A stretch of 64,000 nt of DNA from the NCBI RefSeq assembly GCF_010093225.1, contig NZ_PDWM01000012.1, forward strand, positions 1-64,000, written 5' to 3'. Source of the stretch: Pseudoxanthomonas koreensis. GTDB lineage: Bacteria > Pseudomonadota > Gammaproteobacteria > Xanthomonadales > Xanthomonadaceae. Below the pieces are notes generated by a model, which was given only the letters and a program-made list of their open reading frames with translations, was not told where the DNA came from and did not search any database. How positions within the stretch are numbered: the stretch's first letter is position 1; the number at the start of each line of letters is the position of its first letter. Shown in pieces: positions 25,420 to 34,305 of this stretch. A program made the translations under genes and the position numbers.

Positions 25420-26829
25420 TCAGTTGCCGTAGTACAGCTGGTATTCCAGCGGGTGCGTGGCGGCGCGGAACTTGGTCACTTCCTGCATCTTCAGCGCGAT
25501 GTAGCCGTCGATGAAGTCGTCGCTCATGACCCCGCCGGCCTTGAGGAACTCGCGGTCGGCGTCCAGCGCTTCCAGCGCCTGGTCCAGGCTCGAGCACACC
25601 TGCGGGATCAGCTTCTCTTCTTCCGGCGGCAGGTCGTACAGGTCCTTGTCGCTCGGCGCGCCCGGGTCGATCTGGTTCCGGATGCCGTCCAGGCCGGCCA
25701 TCATCAGCGCGGTGAAGGTCAGGTAGCCGGACTGCAGCGGATCGGGGAAGCGGATCTCGATCCGGCGCGCCTTCGGGCTGGACACCCACGGGATGCGGCA
25801 CGAAGCCGAGCGGTTGCGCGCCGAATAGGCCAGCATCACCGGCGCCTCGAAGCCCGGCACCAGGCGCTTGTAGCTGTTGGTGCCGGAGTTGGCGAAGGCG
25901 TTGATCGCGCGGGCGTGCTTGAAGATGCCGCCGATGTACCACAGCGCCATCTGCGACAGGCCGCCGTAGCCGTCGCCGGAGAACAGGTTCTTGCCGTCCT
26001 TGGACAGCGACTGGTGCACGTGCATGCCGCTGCCGTTGTCGCCGACGATGGGCTTGGGCATGAAGGTCACGGTCTTGCCGTTGCGGTGGGCGACGTTCTT
26101 GATGATGTACTTGGTGGTCAGCAGCTCGTCGGCCTTCTTCACCAGGGTGGCGAACTTGGTGCCGATCTCGCACTGGCCGGCGGTGGCCACTTCGTGGTGG
26201 TGGACCTCGACCTCGATGCCGGCCGCTTCCAGCTCCTTGCACATCTCGGCGCGGATGTCGTGCAGCGAGTCGGTCGGCGCGACCGGGAAGTAGCCGCCCT
26301 TCACGCCCGGGCGGTAGCCGGTGTTGCCGCCTTCGTACTTGGTGCCGGAGTTCCAGGCGCCTTCCTCGGATTCGATCTTGAAGAAGGTGTGGCCCATGTC
26401 GTTGGCGAAGCGCACCGCGTCGAAGATGAAGAATTCGGGCTCGGGGCCGAAGAACGCCACGTCGGCGATGCCCAGCGACTTCAGGTAGGCCTCGGCGCGC
26501 TTGGCGATGCCGCGCGGGCAGCGCTGGTAGCCCTGCATCGTGGCCGGATCGAGCACGTCGCAGGTCAGGATCAGGGTCGGGTCGGCTGTGAACGGGTCGA
26601 GCACCGCGGTGTCGGGGTCGGGCAGCAGGACCATGTCCGACTCGTTGATGCCCTTCCAGCCGGCGATCGACGAACCGTCGAACATCTTGCCGTCCTCGAA
26701 CAGGGACGGTTCGACGATGCCCACCGGGAAGGTCACGTGCTGCTGCACGCCGCGCATGTCGACGAAACGCAGGTCGACGAACTCGACCTGGTTGTCCTTG
26801 ATCAGCTTCTCTACGGTTTCCACGGACAT
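25420..26829 (-). CDS. glnA: Glutamine synthetase, type I
   Basis: GlnA ligates ammonium to glutamate with ATP. The 469-residue dodecameric enzyme has all GS motifs: the N-terminal beta-Grasp [16 protein letters not shown], the latch DGSSIAGW, the metal-binding EPEFFIFD and [27 protein letters not shown], and [10 protein letters not shown]. The adenylylation Tyr lies in LYDLPPEE at about residue 397-400, so activity is likely controlled by GlnE. The ATG at 26829 gives the standard N-terminus [10 protein letters not shown]. It is preceded by a sigma-54 promoter and two NtrC sites. Confidence 0.98.
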   Translation of the reverse strand: MSVETVEKLIKDNQVEFVDLRFVDMRGVQQHVTFPVGIVEPSLFEDGKMFDGSSIAGWKGINESDMVLLPDPDTAVLDPFTADPTLILTCDVLDPATMQGYQRCPRGIAKRAEAYLKSLGIADVAFFGPEPEFFIFDAVRFANDMGHTFFKIESEEGAWNSGTKYEGGNTGYRPGVKGGYFPVAPTDSLHDIRAEMCKELEAAGIEVEVHHHEVATAGQCEIGTKFATLVKKADELLTTKYIIKNVAHRNGKTVTFMPKPIVGDNGSGMHVHQSLSKDGKNLFSGDGYGGLSQMALWYIGGIFKHARAINAFANSGTNSYKRLVPGFEAPVMLAYSARNRSASCRIPWVSSPKARRIEIRFPDPLQSGYLTFTALMMAGLDGIRNQIDPGAPSDKDLYDLPPEEEKLIPQVCSSLDQALEALDADREFLKAGGVMSDDFIDGYIALKMQEVTKFRAATHPLEYQLYYGN

Positions 26830-26867
26830 CGCTTGCGACCTCGGGGTTGATGGATACGGATGGCATA

Positions 26868-26882
26868 GCAGGCCGCGTGCCA
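26868..26882 (-). promoter_or_regulatory. Sigma-54 (-24/-12) promoter of glnA
   Basis: On the minus strand TGGCACGCGGCCTGC matches the consensus TGGCAC-N5-TTGC at 9 of 10 positions, with the invariant GG and GC ten bases apart. Transcription would start near 26856, giving a leader of about 27 bases before the glnA ATG. Confidence 0.8.
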
Positions 26883-26942
26883 ACTCCCGGGTACTCGCAA
26901 GTCGTTGATTTCAATCGGCCGCGCACCCACGGCGGAATCATG

Positions 26943-26993
26943 CGCACCAATCAGGTGCATTCTATGGCGAGCACCTGGAACCAAAAAGGTGCA
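26943..26993 (-). promoter_or_regulatory. Two NtrC-type enhancer sites upstream of glnA
   Basis: CGCACC-AATCA-GGTGCA (26943-26959) is a near-perfect NtrC dyad. GGAACC-AAAAA-GGTGCA (26977-26993) has one perfect half. They lie about 60-125 bp upstream of the sigma-54 promoter, the usual enhancer distance. The same spacer also leads into uppP on the other strand. Confidence 0.75.
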
Positions 26994-27052
26994 AAACCGT
27001 GTGCGGCGCCGCTCGCTTATCCTGTGCGCCCGCCTGCTCCGGTCCCCGGCCC

Positions 27053-27847
27053 GTGTCCGACCTGCTTACCGCCCTGCTGCTGGGCATCCTCGAAGGCCTG
27101 ACCGAGTTCCTGCCGATCTCCAGCACCGGGCACCTGCTGATCGCCCAGCACTGGCTGGGCGCGCGTTCGGACTTCTTCAACATCGTCATCCAGGCCGGCG
27201 CGATCCTCGCCGTGACCCTGGCCTTCCGCGCGCGCCTGTGGCAACTGGCCACCGGGCTGCACGACCCGGGCAACCGCGACTACGTGGCCAAGCTGGGCGT
27301 GGCGTTCCTGGTCACGGCGGTGGTCGGCCTGCCGGTGCGGCTGGCCGGCTGGGAGCTGCCGGAGACGGTGGCGCCGGTAGCCTGGGCGCTGGTCCTGGGT
27401 GGCATCTGGATGCTTGTGGCCGAGCATTACGCCGAAAAGCGCGGCGACGTGGCCACGGTGACCTGGAAGGTGGCGGTGCTGGTCGGTCTGGCGCAGGTGG
27501 TGGCCGGGGTGTTCCCCGGCACCTCGCGCTCGGCCGCGGCGATCTTCCTGGCGATGCTGGCCGGCACCAGCCGGCGCTCGGCGGCGACCGAGTTCGTGTT
27601 CCTGGTCGGGATCCCGACCATGTTCGCGGCCAGCGCCTTCGCCTTCCTCGAACTGGTCCGCGACGACGCCCTCGGCGGCGAGGACTGGGCCGCGGTGACG
27701 GTGGCTTTCATCTCCGCGGCGGCGACCGGCTTCGTGGTGGTGCGCTGGCTGATGGGGTATATCAAGCGGCACCGCTTCACCGGATTCGCGGTCTACCGGA
27801 TCGTGCTCGGCCTGCTCCTGCTGGCGTTCATGCCTGCCGGCAGCTGA
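27053..27847 (+). CDS. uppP: UppP (BacA), undecaprenyl-diphosphate phosphatase
   Basis: UppP recycles the lipid carrier of peptidoglycan synthesis by removing a phosphate from undecaprenyl diphosphate. The 264-residue integral membrane protein has both family signatures: EGLTEFLPISSTGHLL near the N-terminus, with catalytic Glu residues, and PGTSRSAAAIFLAML in the second inverted half. About eight hydrophobic helices are visible. The GTG at 27053 gives the normal N-terminus VSDLLTALLLGILEG; the frame continues upstream to 26999 but overlaps the control region. The gene is divergent from glnA. Confidence 0.93.
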   Translation: MSDLLTALLLGILEGLTEFLPISSTGHLLIAQHWLGARSDFFNIVIQAGAILAVTLAFRARLWQLATGLHDPGNRDYVAKLGVAFLVTAVVGLPVRLAGWELPETVAPVAWALVLGGIWMLVAEHYAEKRGDVATVTWKVAVLVGLAQVVAGVFPGTSRSAAAIFLAMLAGTSRRSAATEFVFLVGIPTMFAASAFAFLELVRDDALGGEDWAAVTVAFISAAATGFVVVRWLMGYIKRHRFTGFAVYRIVLGLLLLAFMPAGS

Positions 27848-27959
27848 GCGCCTTCACGCCGGCTGAACCCCGGGCGGGGCATCCAGCCGTTCTGTCCATC
27901 GCCGCATCGACCCGACACACCCCGCCGGCACCGGTGCCGGCCACGTCACGGAGGCTTCG

Positions 27960-28823
27960 ATGAAATTCCCGCAGAACCACCGCCCGCTCCTGCTCGCCCT
28001 GGCCCTGCCGCTGGTCCTGGCCGCGTGCAACAGGCCCGCCGCCGATTCCACCGAGCCACCGCCGGGCGAGCTGCCGGCGGCGGCCACGCCCGACCCGGCG
28101 GCACCGCCGGCGCTCCCCGCCGCGGCCGATGCCGCCGCGCTACTTCCGGCCCACCACTGGACGCTGCCCTCGGCCACCGATGCCCAGGGCCAGCGCATCG
28201 AGGCGCTGTTCGCCAATGCGGACAAGCCGCTGCAGCTGGATTTCGTCGACGGCCGCCTGGTGGTGTCCAACACCTGCAACCGCATGGCCGGCGGCTACAC
28301 CCTGGCCGGGGACACCCTGACCCTCGGCCCGATGGCCTCGACCATGATGGCCTGCCCGGATCCGAAGCTGATGGCGCTGGACGCGGAAGTCGGCACGCGC
28401 CTGGCCGGCGAACTGGCCCTGGCCGCCACCGCCGGCGACACCCCGGAGCTGGTGCTCACCAATGCCGGCGGCGACCGCCTGGTGTTCCAGGGCACGCCGA
28501 CCCCGGCCACCCGTTTCGGCGGCCCGGCCGAGCGGGTCTTCCTGGAGGTCGGCCCGGAGACGAAGCCGTGCAGCCACCCGCTGATCCCGGACAAGCAGTG
28601 CCTGCAGGTGCGCGAGATCCGCTTCGACGAGAACGGCCTGAAGGTCGGCGAGCCGGGCGAGTGGCAGAACTTCTTCGACGAAATCGAGGGCTACACCCAC
28701 CAGCCGGGCGTGCGCAACGTGCTGCGCATCGACCGCTACACGCGCAAGGACGTGCCGGCCGACGCTTCGCGCTACGCCTGGGTGCTGGACATGGTGGTGG
28801 AGTCGGAGCAGGTGAAGCGCTGA
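27960..28823 (+). CDS. Lipoprotein with META and DUF4377 domains
   Basis: The 287-residue protein has a lipoprotein signal ending in lipobox LAAC (residue 23 lipidated) and an Ala/Pro linker. A META domain (about 65-175) contains HHWTLPSATD, LVVSNTCNRMAGGYTL and LTLGPMASTMMACPD, the HslJ-like pattern. The C-terminal DUF4377 domain (about 190-285) has VGPETKPCSHPLI, KQCLQVREIRF and WQNFFDEIEGYTHQPG. META proteins are linked to stress resistance and secretion, but no molecular function is known. The gene is transcribed alone and ends at a strong terminator. Confidence 0.9.
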   Translation: MKFPQNHRPLLLALALPLVLAACNRPAADSTEPPPGELPAAATPDPAAPPALPAAADAAALLPAHHWTLPSATDAQGQRIEALFANADKPLQLDFVDGRLVVSNTCNRMAGGYTLAGDTLTLGPMASTMMACPDPKLMALDAEVGTRLAGELALAATAGDTPELVLTNAGGDRLVFQGTPTPATRFGGPAERVFLEVGPETKPCSHPLIPDKQCLQVREIRFDENGLKVGEPGEWQNFFDEIEGYTHQPGVRNVLRIDRYTRKDVPADASRYAWVLDMVVESEQVKR

Positions 28824-28847
28824 TCGTTGCCACACACCGCGAAGGGG

Positions 28848-28877
28848 AAGGCCGCCTGAAAGGGCGGCCTTTTTCTT
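28848..28877 (+). terminator. Rho-independent terminator after the META/DUF4377 gene
   Basis: A perfect 9-bp stem AAGGCCGCC/GGCGGCCTT (28848-28856, 28863-28871) with a six-base loop is followed by a T run (TTTTTCTTG). It lies 25 bases after the stop codon. Confidence 0.88.
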
Positions 28878-28932
28878 GCCTGTGCGGCCGCCGGGGAAGC
28901 GCTGCGTCTAGCGGGTAGCCGCGGCGGCTCCT

Positions 28933-29069
28933 TGTAGGAGCCCACTTCAGGGGGCGACCCGATGTGGCTGGCCGAAGCGACGTTCGACGCGGACGATCCG
29001 GAGGAGATGTCGCGTTGAGCGCGGCGTATCCCGACGACGTCGGGTCGCCCCCTGAAGTGGGCTCCTACA
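28933..29069. repeat. REPIN-type inverted doublet, family A, copy 4
   Basis: Perfect arms at 28933-28959 and 29043-29069. The core shows the clearest internal symmetry of the set: GACGTTCGACGCG, TCCGGAGGAG and GCGTTGAGCGCG. It lies between two convergent genes, 56 bp after the terminator of the first. Confidence 0.9.
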
Positions 29070-29090
29070 GAGGGGGACCGGTCGGGCGGG

Positions 29091-29702
29091 CTACCGGAGT
29101 GCGGGGTTCAGGGTGTAGGTGCCGTAGACCGAGGCTTCGGCCAGCACGTGACCCTGCATCGCGCGCTGCACGTCGGCGGCGGTGAAGCGCGGCGGCAGTT
29201 CCAGCGCGGCCACGTCCAGCGCGAACAGGCGGAAGAAGTAGCGGTGCACGCGCAGGTCGTTGAACGGCGGATACGGGCCGTCGTAGCCGAAGTAGTCGCC
29301 GCCCATCGCCGCATCGCCGGCGAACCAGCCGGTGTAGTCGTTCAGGCCCTGGCGCGCGCCGGCCAGGCCGGGCGGCGCCTGCTTGCCCTTCGCGGTGATG
29401 CCGTCGCTGCAACTGCCGGCAGCGATATCGCGCACGTCCGGCGCGATATCGGCCACCGCCCAGTGCACGAAGTCGCCGCGCGGCTGCTCCACCGGGATCT
29501 GCAGGTCGTCGCGACCCACCGTCTCCGCCACCGTCGGCGCATCCGGATCGATGCACAGCAGGGCGAAGGACCTGGTGCCCTCCGGCACCCCGTCCCAGGC
29601 CAGATGCGGATTGCGGTTGGCGGCGAAGCCGTCGGCCTGGCCCATGGCGAACTCCGCCGGGATCGCGCCGCGGGATTCGAAACTGTCGCTCCAGATACGC
29701 AT
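29091..29702 (-). CDS. YbhB/YbcL-family PEBP-like protein
   Basis: The 203-residue cytoplasmic protein belongs to the bacterial phosphatidylethanolamine-binding/Raf-kinase-inhibitor-like family. It has NPHLAWDGVPEGTRSFALLC with IDPDAP (ligand-pocket Asp-Pro-Asp-x-Pro), FVHWAVADI, NDYTGWFAGD and GGDYFGYDGPYPP, and VHRYFFRLFALD. No signal peptide. In bacteria the role is unknown; the anion pocket is conserved here. It follows the TPR-sulfotransferase by 20 bp and may be cotranscribed. Confidence 0.92.
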   Translation of the reverse strand: MRIWSDSFESRGAIPAEFAMGQADGFAANRNPHLAWDGVPEGTRSFALLCIDPDAPTVAETVGRDDLQIPVEQPRGDFVHWAVADIAPDVRDIAAGSCSDGITAKGKQAPPGLAGARQGLNDYTGWFAGDAAMGGDYFGYDGPYPPFNDLRVHRYFFRLFALDVAALELPPRFTAADVQRAMQGHVLAEASVYGTYTLNPALR

Positions 29703-29722
29703 GCACCGCTCCTCGGGCCGGC

Positions 29723-31801
29723 TCAGGTTTCAGGGTAGCCCAGCCGCGCGACCACCGGCGCCAGGGTCGCGAACGGCCCGGCCAGGGCCTCGGCGTACCG
29801 GCGCCAGTGCCCCGCCGGCAAGCGGGCCACGCCCACCGTGGGCGGGGTCGGGATCCGCGGATCGGCGAACATGCTCCGCACCGCCTGGGCGACCGCATCG
29901 GCATCGGCCTCGATGCCGTCGAGGCGGATCACGCCGTGCGGGTACAGGTCCCGCTCGGCCAGGTCGGCCACCTGTTCGAGCACGCCGGCCAGCCATTCGG
30001 CGGCCTTCTCCGGCGTTTCCACCGCCAGCGGAAGCGCCGCGCCGTAGGCGATCCAGTCCAGCAGCATGTCGCGCGGATCGCGCAGCGCGACCAGCAGCCG
30101 CCCCTCGGGCAGGTGCGGGCGCAGGGCCAGCAGGAACGCGTTGTCCCACCAGCCCAGCCAGTCGATCACCCGCTGGTCGGGCAGACCGCGCCGCGGCAGC
30201 AGCGCGCGCCACTCGGCCACCATCGCCGCCGGGTCCAGCTTGCCGTCCAGCAGGTCGGCCACCGATGTGTATTTCTGGAAGGCGTCCGGCGGGGTGTTCA
30301 TGCCGAAACGGTCGCCGCGCAGGTACGGACTGGCGTGGTCCAGCACCGCGATCAACCGCTCCACACCGGAGCCGGGCGCGCCCCAGACCAGTACGGGTCC
30401 GCCGGCGACCGTTTCGGCCGCCGGCAACTGCCCCATCGCCGGCCACTTCAGTTCGCCCACGGTCCGCGGCGGCAGCGGCAGGCGCTCGCCGACCTGTCCG
30501 GCGTTCAGCGCGGTCCAGGTGCGCAGCGCATCGGCAGGGCGGCCGGCCCGGTCCTGGACCGAGCCGAGCCAGTGCTGCAGCGCCAGCCGCTCGCGCTCGG
30601 ACGCCGACGCCAGCAAGTCTTCGACGTAGGCCACGGCCTGGTCCGGGTCGTGCAGGAGCAGGGCCTCGCTCAGGCGCCGCACCGCGCTGGGCCGGTACGG
30701 CTCCAGCGCGGCGATGCGCCGGGCCAGGGCCTCGGCCGCGTCGGATTCGCCGGCCTTGTCGTGCAGCTCCATCAGGACCTCGAGCGCGGGCACGTGTTCC
30801 GGCATCGCCTCGCCCCAGCGCCGGGCCACCTCGCCCGCCGGTTCGCTGCCGGCCGCCTCCAGCGCCAGCCGTGCCTGCCACAGCGCGTGCTCGGCCGGCG
30901 CCGTGGCCAGCGCCGCCTCCAGGGTGTCACGCGCCTCGTCGAAGGCACCGAGCCGCTCCCAGGCCGCCAGCAGCGCGCGCAGCGTGTGCGGGTCACCGGG
31001 CGAGGCGGCCAGGGCCTGCTTGAGGTAGGGCAGGCCGCGCTCGGGAAAACCTGCCTGCAAGCGCATTTCTCCCGCCACGCGGCGCATGGCCGGCGTGTCG
31101 GTCGCCGGGTTGGCCAGCACCGTATCCATCGCGTTGAACGCGTCGCGCGGGCGGTCCTGGCGCAGTGCCAGTTGCGCGATCAGTACCTGCAGGCCGGCGG
31201 TGGCCGGCATCATCTCCATCACCCGGCGGAAGGCCTGCTCGGCGAAGGCCCAGTGCCCCTTGGCCAGGTAGGCGAAACCCAGCGCATGCAGCAGGCGTGG
31301 ATCGTCCGGCAGGCGCCGGGCGGCCGCGGCCAGCATCGCCAGCGCCCCGTCCGCGTCGCCGCGGCGCAGGGCCACGATGCCGTCGATCGCCGCCAGCTGC
31401 GGATCGTCCGGCGACACCCGTGCGGCGGTGCGGCTGAGCCGCTGCGCTTCGTCCAGGTCGCCCCGGCCCAGGGCCAGGTGGGCCCGTGCCACGTAGGCCT
31501 GGAACTGATTGGGGTCCAGTCCAGTGCTGCGGGCCAGGTCGGCCTCGGCCTCGCCGATCTGGCGCATGCCGAGCAACAGCCCGGCGCGCTCCAGGTGCAG
31601 GTCCGCGTTCTCCGGATCCAGGGCGATGGCCCGGGAAATGTTGTCGAGGGCGGCGTCGGCCTCGCCTTGCTGGCGCTGCGCGGTGGCCAGCCAGCGATAG
31701 GCCTGCGCGTCGTCGGGAGCAGCGGCGAGCCACTCCCGCGCCAGTCGCACCGCTTCGTCGGCGGCATCGCGGCGCAGGGCCTGGAGGATCTGGTCGTGCA
31801 T
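29723..31801 (-). CDS. TPR-sulfotransferase fusion protein
   Basis: The 692-residue protein has two parts. Residues 1 to about 400 are a tetratricopeptide solenoid (units such as AQAYRWLATAQRQQGEADAA and ALGFAYLAKGHWAFAEQAFR). The C-terminal part from about residue 455 is sulfotransferase-like: a PAPS 5'-phosphosulfate loop WGAPGSGVERLIAVLD, a 3'-phosphate site LLVALRDPRDMLLDW, and a late GVARLPAGHWRRYAEAL. Similar fusions are widespread in proteobacteria and are annotated as sulfotransferases, but the acceptor is unknown. The P-loop is degenerate compared with GxxKSGTT-type enzymes, so activity is uncertain. No signal peptide, so cytoplasmic. Confidence 0.88.
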   Translation of the reverse strand: MHDQILQALRRDAADEAVRLAREWLAAAPDDAQAYRWLATAQRQQGEADAALDNISRAIALDPENADLHLERAGLLLGMRQIGEAEADLARSTGLDPNQFQAYVARAHLALGRGDLDEAQRLSRTAARVSPDDPQLAAIDGIVALRRGDADGALAMLAAAARRLPDDPRLLHALGFAYLAKGHWAFAEQAFRRVMEMMPATAGLQVLIAQLALRQDRPRDAFNAMDTVLANPATDTPAMRRVAGEMRLQAGFPERGLPYLKQALAASPGDPHTLRALLAAWERLGAFDEARDTLEAALATAPAEHALWQARLALEAAGSEPAGEVARRWGEAMPEHVPALEVLMELHDKAGESDAAEALARRIAALEPYRPSAVRRLSEALLLHDPDQAVAYVEDLLASASERERLALQHWLGSVQDRAGRPADALRTWTALNAGQVGERLPLPPRTVGELKWPAMGQLPAAETVAGGPVLVWGAPGSGVERLIAVLDHASPYLRGDRFGMNTPPDAFQKYTSVADLLDGKLDPAAMVAEWRALLPRRGLPDQRVIDWLGWWDNAFLLALRPHLPEGRLLVALRDPRDMLLDWIAYGAALPLAVETPEKAAEWLAGVLEQVADLAERDLYPHGVIRLDGIEADADAVAQAVRSMFADPRIPTPPTVGVARLPAGHWRRYAEALAGPFATLAPVVARLGYPET

Positions 31802-31903
31802 GGGGAAAATCCAGCGGAAAACGCGCAGTCTAGCGCGTCCTGCCCGGCATTCCCCCGCGCACCGACCCGGTGCCCGCCTGCCGGTGCGGCCGGGCGACTG
31901 CGC

Positions 31904-32929
31904 TCAGACCGCGGCGGCCAGTCGCTCGGCGACCCAGCGCTCGGCGAAGCCGTCGCCGGCGAAGTTCTCGACGAAGGCGCAGTGGCCGCCCCAGCGCGCC
32001 ACTTCCAGCGCCGCGACCGGCGGCAGCCGCCAGTCGCGGAAATCGTCGATCGGGATCACCGGATCGTCCTCGGCCATCAGGATGCTGGCCGGGACGTCCA
32101 GTGCCGCCAGCCGGTCGCCGGCGATGGAGTAGCTGTCGAAGTACTCATCGACGCTGCCGAAGCCGGCGTGCTGTCGCGCCAGCATGTCGATCAGCCCGCG
32201 CATGTCCTGGCCCAGGGCCGCGTCGTCGTAGCCGAAGCGCTCGGGGAACAGTTCGCGCTTGCGCACCAGCGAACTGCGCCACTTGCGGCGGAAGTACCAG
32301 TCGTAGATCTGCGGCGCGCGTTCCATGCTGGCCATGGTCCGGCCCGGGTCGACCAGCGGGCACACCGCGGCGATGTGCCGCAGCGGCAGCCCGGCCAGGC
32401 GCGCGCGCAGGCCCAGCCGCAAGGCATGGTTGCCGCCCAGCGAGTAACCGGCCACGACCAGGTCGCGCACGCGCAGTCGCTGGACCATGTCCGCCGCCGC
32501 GTGCACCACCTCGTCGATCCGGTTGGAGTGGAACAGTTCCTCGTTGAGGTGGTGGGTGTCGCCGTGGTCGCGGAAGTTCAGCCGGACCACGTCCAGCCCC
32601 GCGGCGAGCAGGCGCGCGGCGGCCAGGCGCATGTAGCCCGATTCGGCGCTGCCTTCCCAGCCGTGCAGCAGCAGCGCGGTGGCGCGCGGCGCGCGGCCAG
32701 GCAGCTGGCTGTGCCAGCCCTGCAGGCGCGCGCCGTTGCCGCCGTCGAGGATGTGCTCGGACGTGGTCGCACCGGTGGCGGCCAGCGCGCGCAGGCCGTG
32801 CCGCCGGCGCAGGCTGCTGGAACCGAGCACCGACTGCAGGTGCGGGTTGCGCAGCAGGCGCGGCGGGCGGTAGTCGGCGGCGTCCAGCGGGTCGGCGGTG
32901 GCGCTTGCGGGGGCGGCGGGCTCGGCCAT
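31904..32929 (-). CDS. YheT-family alpha/beta hydrolase
   Basis: The 341-residue protein has the YheT pattern. A leader PPRLLRNPHLQSVLGSSSLR comes before the fold, then the oxyanion stretch LLLHGWEGS, the nucleophile elbow AGYSLGGNHA, the acidic residue in MAEDDPVIP, and the catalytic His in WGGHCAFVENF. YheT-type enzymes are carboxylesterases of unknown physiological substrate. The ATG at 32929 is the first with the family N-terminus. It lies 50 bp after plsC in the same direction, which hints at lipid metabolism, but this is only context. Confidence 0.92.
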   Translation of the reverse strand: MAEPAAPASATADPLDAADYRPPRLLRNPHLQSVLGSSSLRRRHGLRALAATGATTSEHILDGGNGARLQGWHSQLPGRAPRATALLLHGWEGSAESGYMRLAAARLLAAGLDVVRLNFRDHGDTHHLNEELFHSNRIDEVVHAAADMVQRLRVRDLVVAGYSLGGNHALRLGLRARLAGLPLRHIAAVCPLVDPGRTMASMERAPQIYDWYFRRKWRSSLVRKRELFPERFGYDDAALGQDMRGLIDMLARQHAGFGSVDEYFDSYSIAGDRLAALDVPASILMAEDDPVIPIDDFRDWRLPPVAALEVARWGGHCAFVENFAGDGFAERWVAERLAAAV

Positions 32930-32979
32930 GGCGCCATTCTGCACCGCAGCATCGGCGGCGCAAGTGAAGGCCGCGCGGT

Positions 32980-33780
32980 TCAGCTTTCCATGGCTGCGAC
33001 GATCCGCTCGCGCGCCAGTCCGGCGATGCGGCGGCGGCCGCCGGCATCGTCGCCGCCGGGCGGGATCGGCTCGAGGAAATGCACCTCGGCCACGCGCGTG
33101 CGTTCGCCCAGCAGGCGCAGGAAGTTCTGCAGGAAGTTCTCGCGCGGGCCGAACGCGACCAGGGTCTGCGCCTCGCCGCGGCTGCCGTAGCGCAGGGCCA
33201 CCGGCTGCACCGGCACGTGGGCCTCGACCGCGGCGGTAAAGATGCGCGCATGGAACGGCCCGACCTCGGCGCCGCCGCGGGTGCGGCCCTCGGGGAACAC
33301 GCCGACCGCGCGGCCTTCGCGCAGGCGTTCGACCATCAGCTCCATCACTCCACTGAGCGAGTCGCTGCTGCCGCGCTGGTGGAAGATCGTCTGCCCCTGC
33401 GCCGCCAGCCAGCCGACCAGCGGCCAGCCGCGGATCTCCTGCTTGGCGACGAAGCCCATCATCCGCTGGCTGTGCAGGATCTCGATGTCGATCCAGCTGA
33501 CGTGGTTGGCCACGAACAGGGCCGCGCCCGGCAGCGGCGTGCCGAAGCGGCGCAGGCGGAAGCCGAAGATCCGCATCAGCCCGGCCGACCAGGCGCGCAC
33601 CGCGCGTTCGCCCAGGGTTTCCTCGCCCCAGCCGATGCGCCTGAGCGGCGGCGCCAGGCACAGCAGGGTCGGCGGCAGGAGCAGCAGGACATGCAGCAGC
33701 AGCAGCGGGACACGGTAGAGGTAGCGGCACGTGCGCGCGACTGCGCCGGCACGGTCCGCGCGTGGGGGGGCGGGTTCCAT
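32980..33780 (-). CDS. PlsC-like 1-acyl-sn-glycerol-3-phosphate acyltransferase
   Basis: The 266-residue membrane enzyme adds the second acyl chain to lysophosphatidic acid, or a related acceptor, in phospholipid synthesis. An N-terminal hydrophobic helix (VPLLLLHVLLLLPPTLLCLA, residues about 25-44) anchors it. The catalytic HX4D motif is NHVSWID, followed by GFVAKQEIRGWPLVG and the glycerol-phosphate-binding FPEGRTRGG. The ATG at 33780 gives a short Pro/Ala/Arg tail before the helix. Xanthomonads carry several PlsC paralogues, so the exact acceptor is not fixed. Confidence 0.92.
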   Translation of the reverse strand: MEPAPPRADRAGAVARTCRYLYRVPLLLLHVLLLLPPTLLCLAPPLRRIGWGEETLGERAVRAWSAGLMRIFGFRLRRFGTPLPGAALFVANHVSWIDIEILHSQRMMGFVAKQEIRGWPLVGWLAAQGQTIFHQRGSSDSLSGVMELMVERLREGRAVGVFPEGRTRGGAEVGPFHARIFTAAVEAHVPVQPVALRYGSRGEAQTLVAFGPRENFLQNFLRLLGERTRVAEVHFLEPIPPGGDDAGGRRRIAGLARERIVAAMES

Positions 33781-33848
33781 GGACGCGCACGATACCGCGG
33801 CGCGATACGCCAGCGGTAGCGGAATCGCGGGGCGTGGCGGTGCCGGCC

Positions 33849-34280
33849 CTACGCCGGCGCGGTCACCGGCACCACCGCCAGGGTCAGCCGCGACACGCAC
33901 ACCGGGCGCCCGCGCTCGTCCTCGATGCGGATGTCCCAGACCTGGGTGCTGCGGCCCACGTGCACGGCGCTCGCGGTGCCGGTGACGGTGCCTCCGCGCA
34001 CCGCGCGCAGGTGGTTGGCGTTGATCTCCAGGCCGACGGCCATCTGCTGTCGGGTATCCAGGCACAGGTTGCCGGCGCTGCTGCCGAGGGTCTCGGCCAG
34101 CACCACCGAAGCGCCGCCGTGCAGCAGGCCGTAGGGCTGCCGGGTATGCGGCTCCACCGGCATGGTAGCGCGCACCCAGTCCTCGCCGGCGCCGGTGAAG
34201 ACGATGCCCAGGTGCTCGATCAGGGTGCCGCGGCTGAGCGCGTTGAGCTGGTCGAGGGAAACGGGGGCGCGGAAAACCAT
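33849..34280 (-). CDS. MenI/YdiI-like hotdog acyl-CoA thioesterase
   Basis: The 143-residue protein is a hotdog thioesterase of the 4-hydroxybenzoyl-CoA/YdiI group. The active helix reads QPYGLLHGGASVVLAETLGS, with the catalytic Glu in AETLG. The second substrate segment is VGLEINANHLRAVRGG, followed by the closing strands TGTASAVHVGRSTQVWDIRI. Length and residues fit enzymes that hydrolyse DHNA-CoA or other aryl/acyl-CoAs. No menaquinone genes are nearby, so a general CoA-clearing role is as likely. It starts 25 bp after the phospholipase D-like gene. Confidence 0.9.
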   Translation of the reverse strand: MVFRAPVSLDQLNALSRGTLIEHLGIVFTGAGEDWVRATMPVEPHTRQPYGLLHGGASVVLAETLGSSAGNLCLDTRQQMAVGLEINANHLRAVRGGTVTGTASAVHVGRSTQVWDIRIEDERGRPVCVSRLTLAVVPVTAPA

Positions 34281-34305
34281 GGCGGGCTCCAGGTGGCTTG
34301 CTGCT

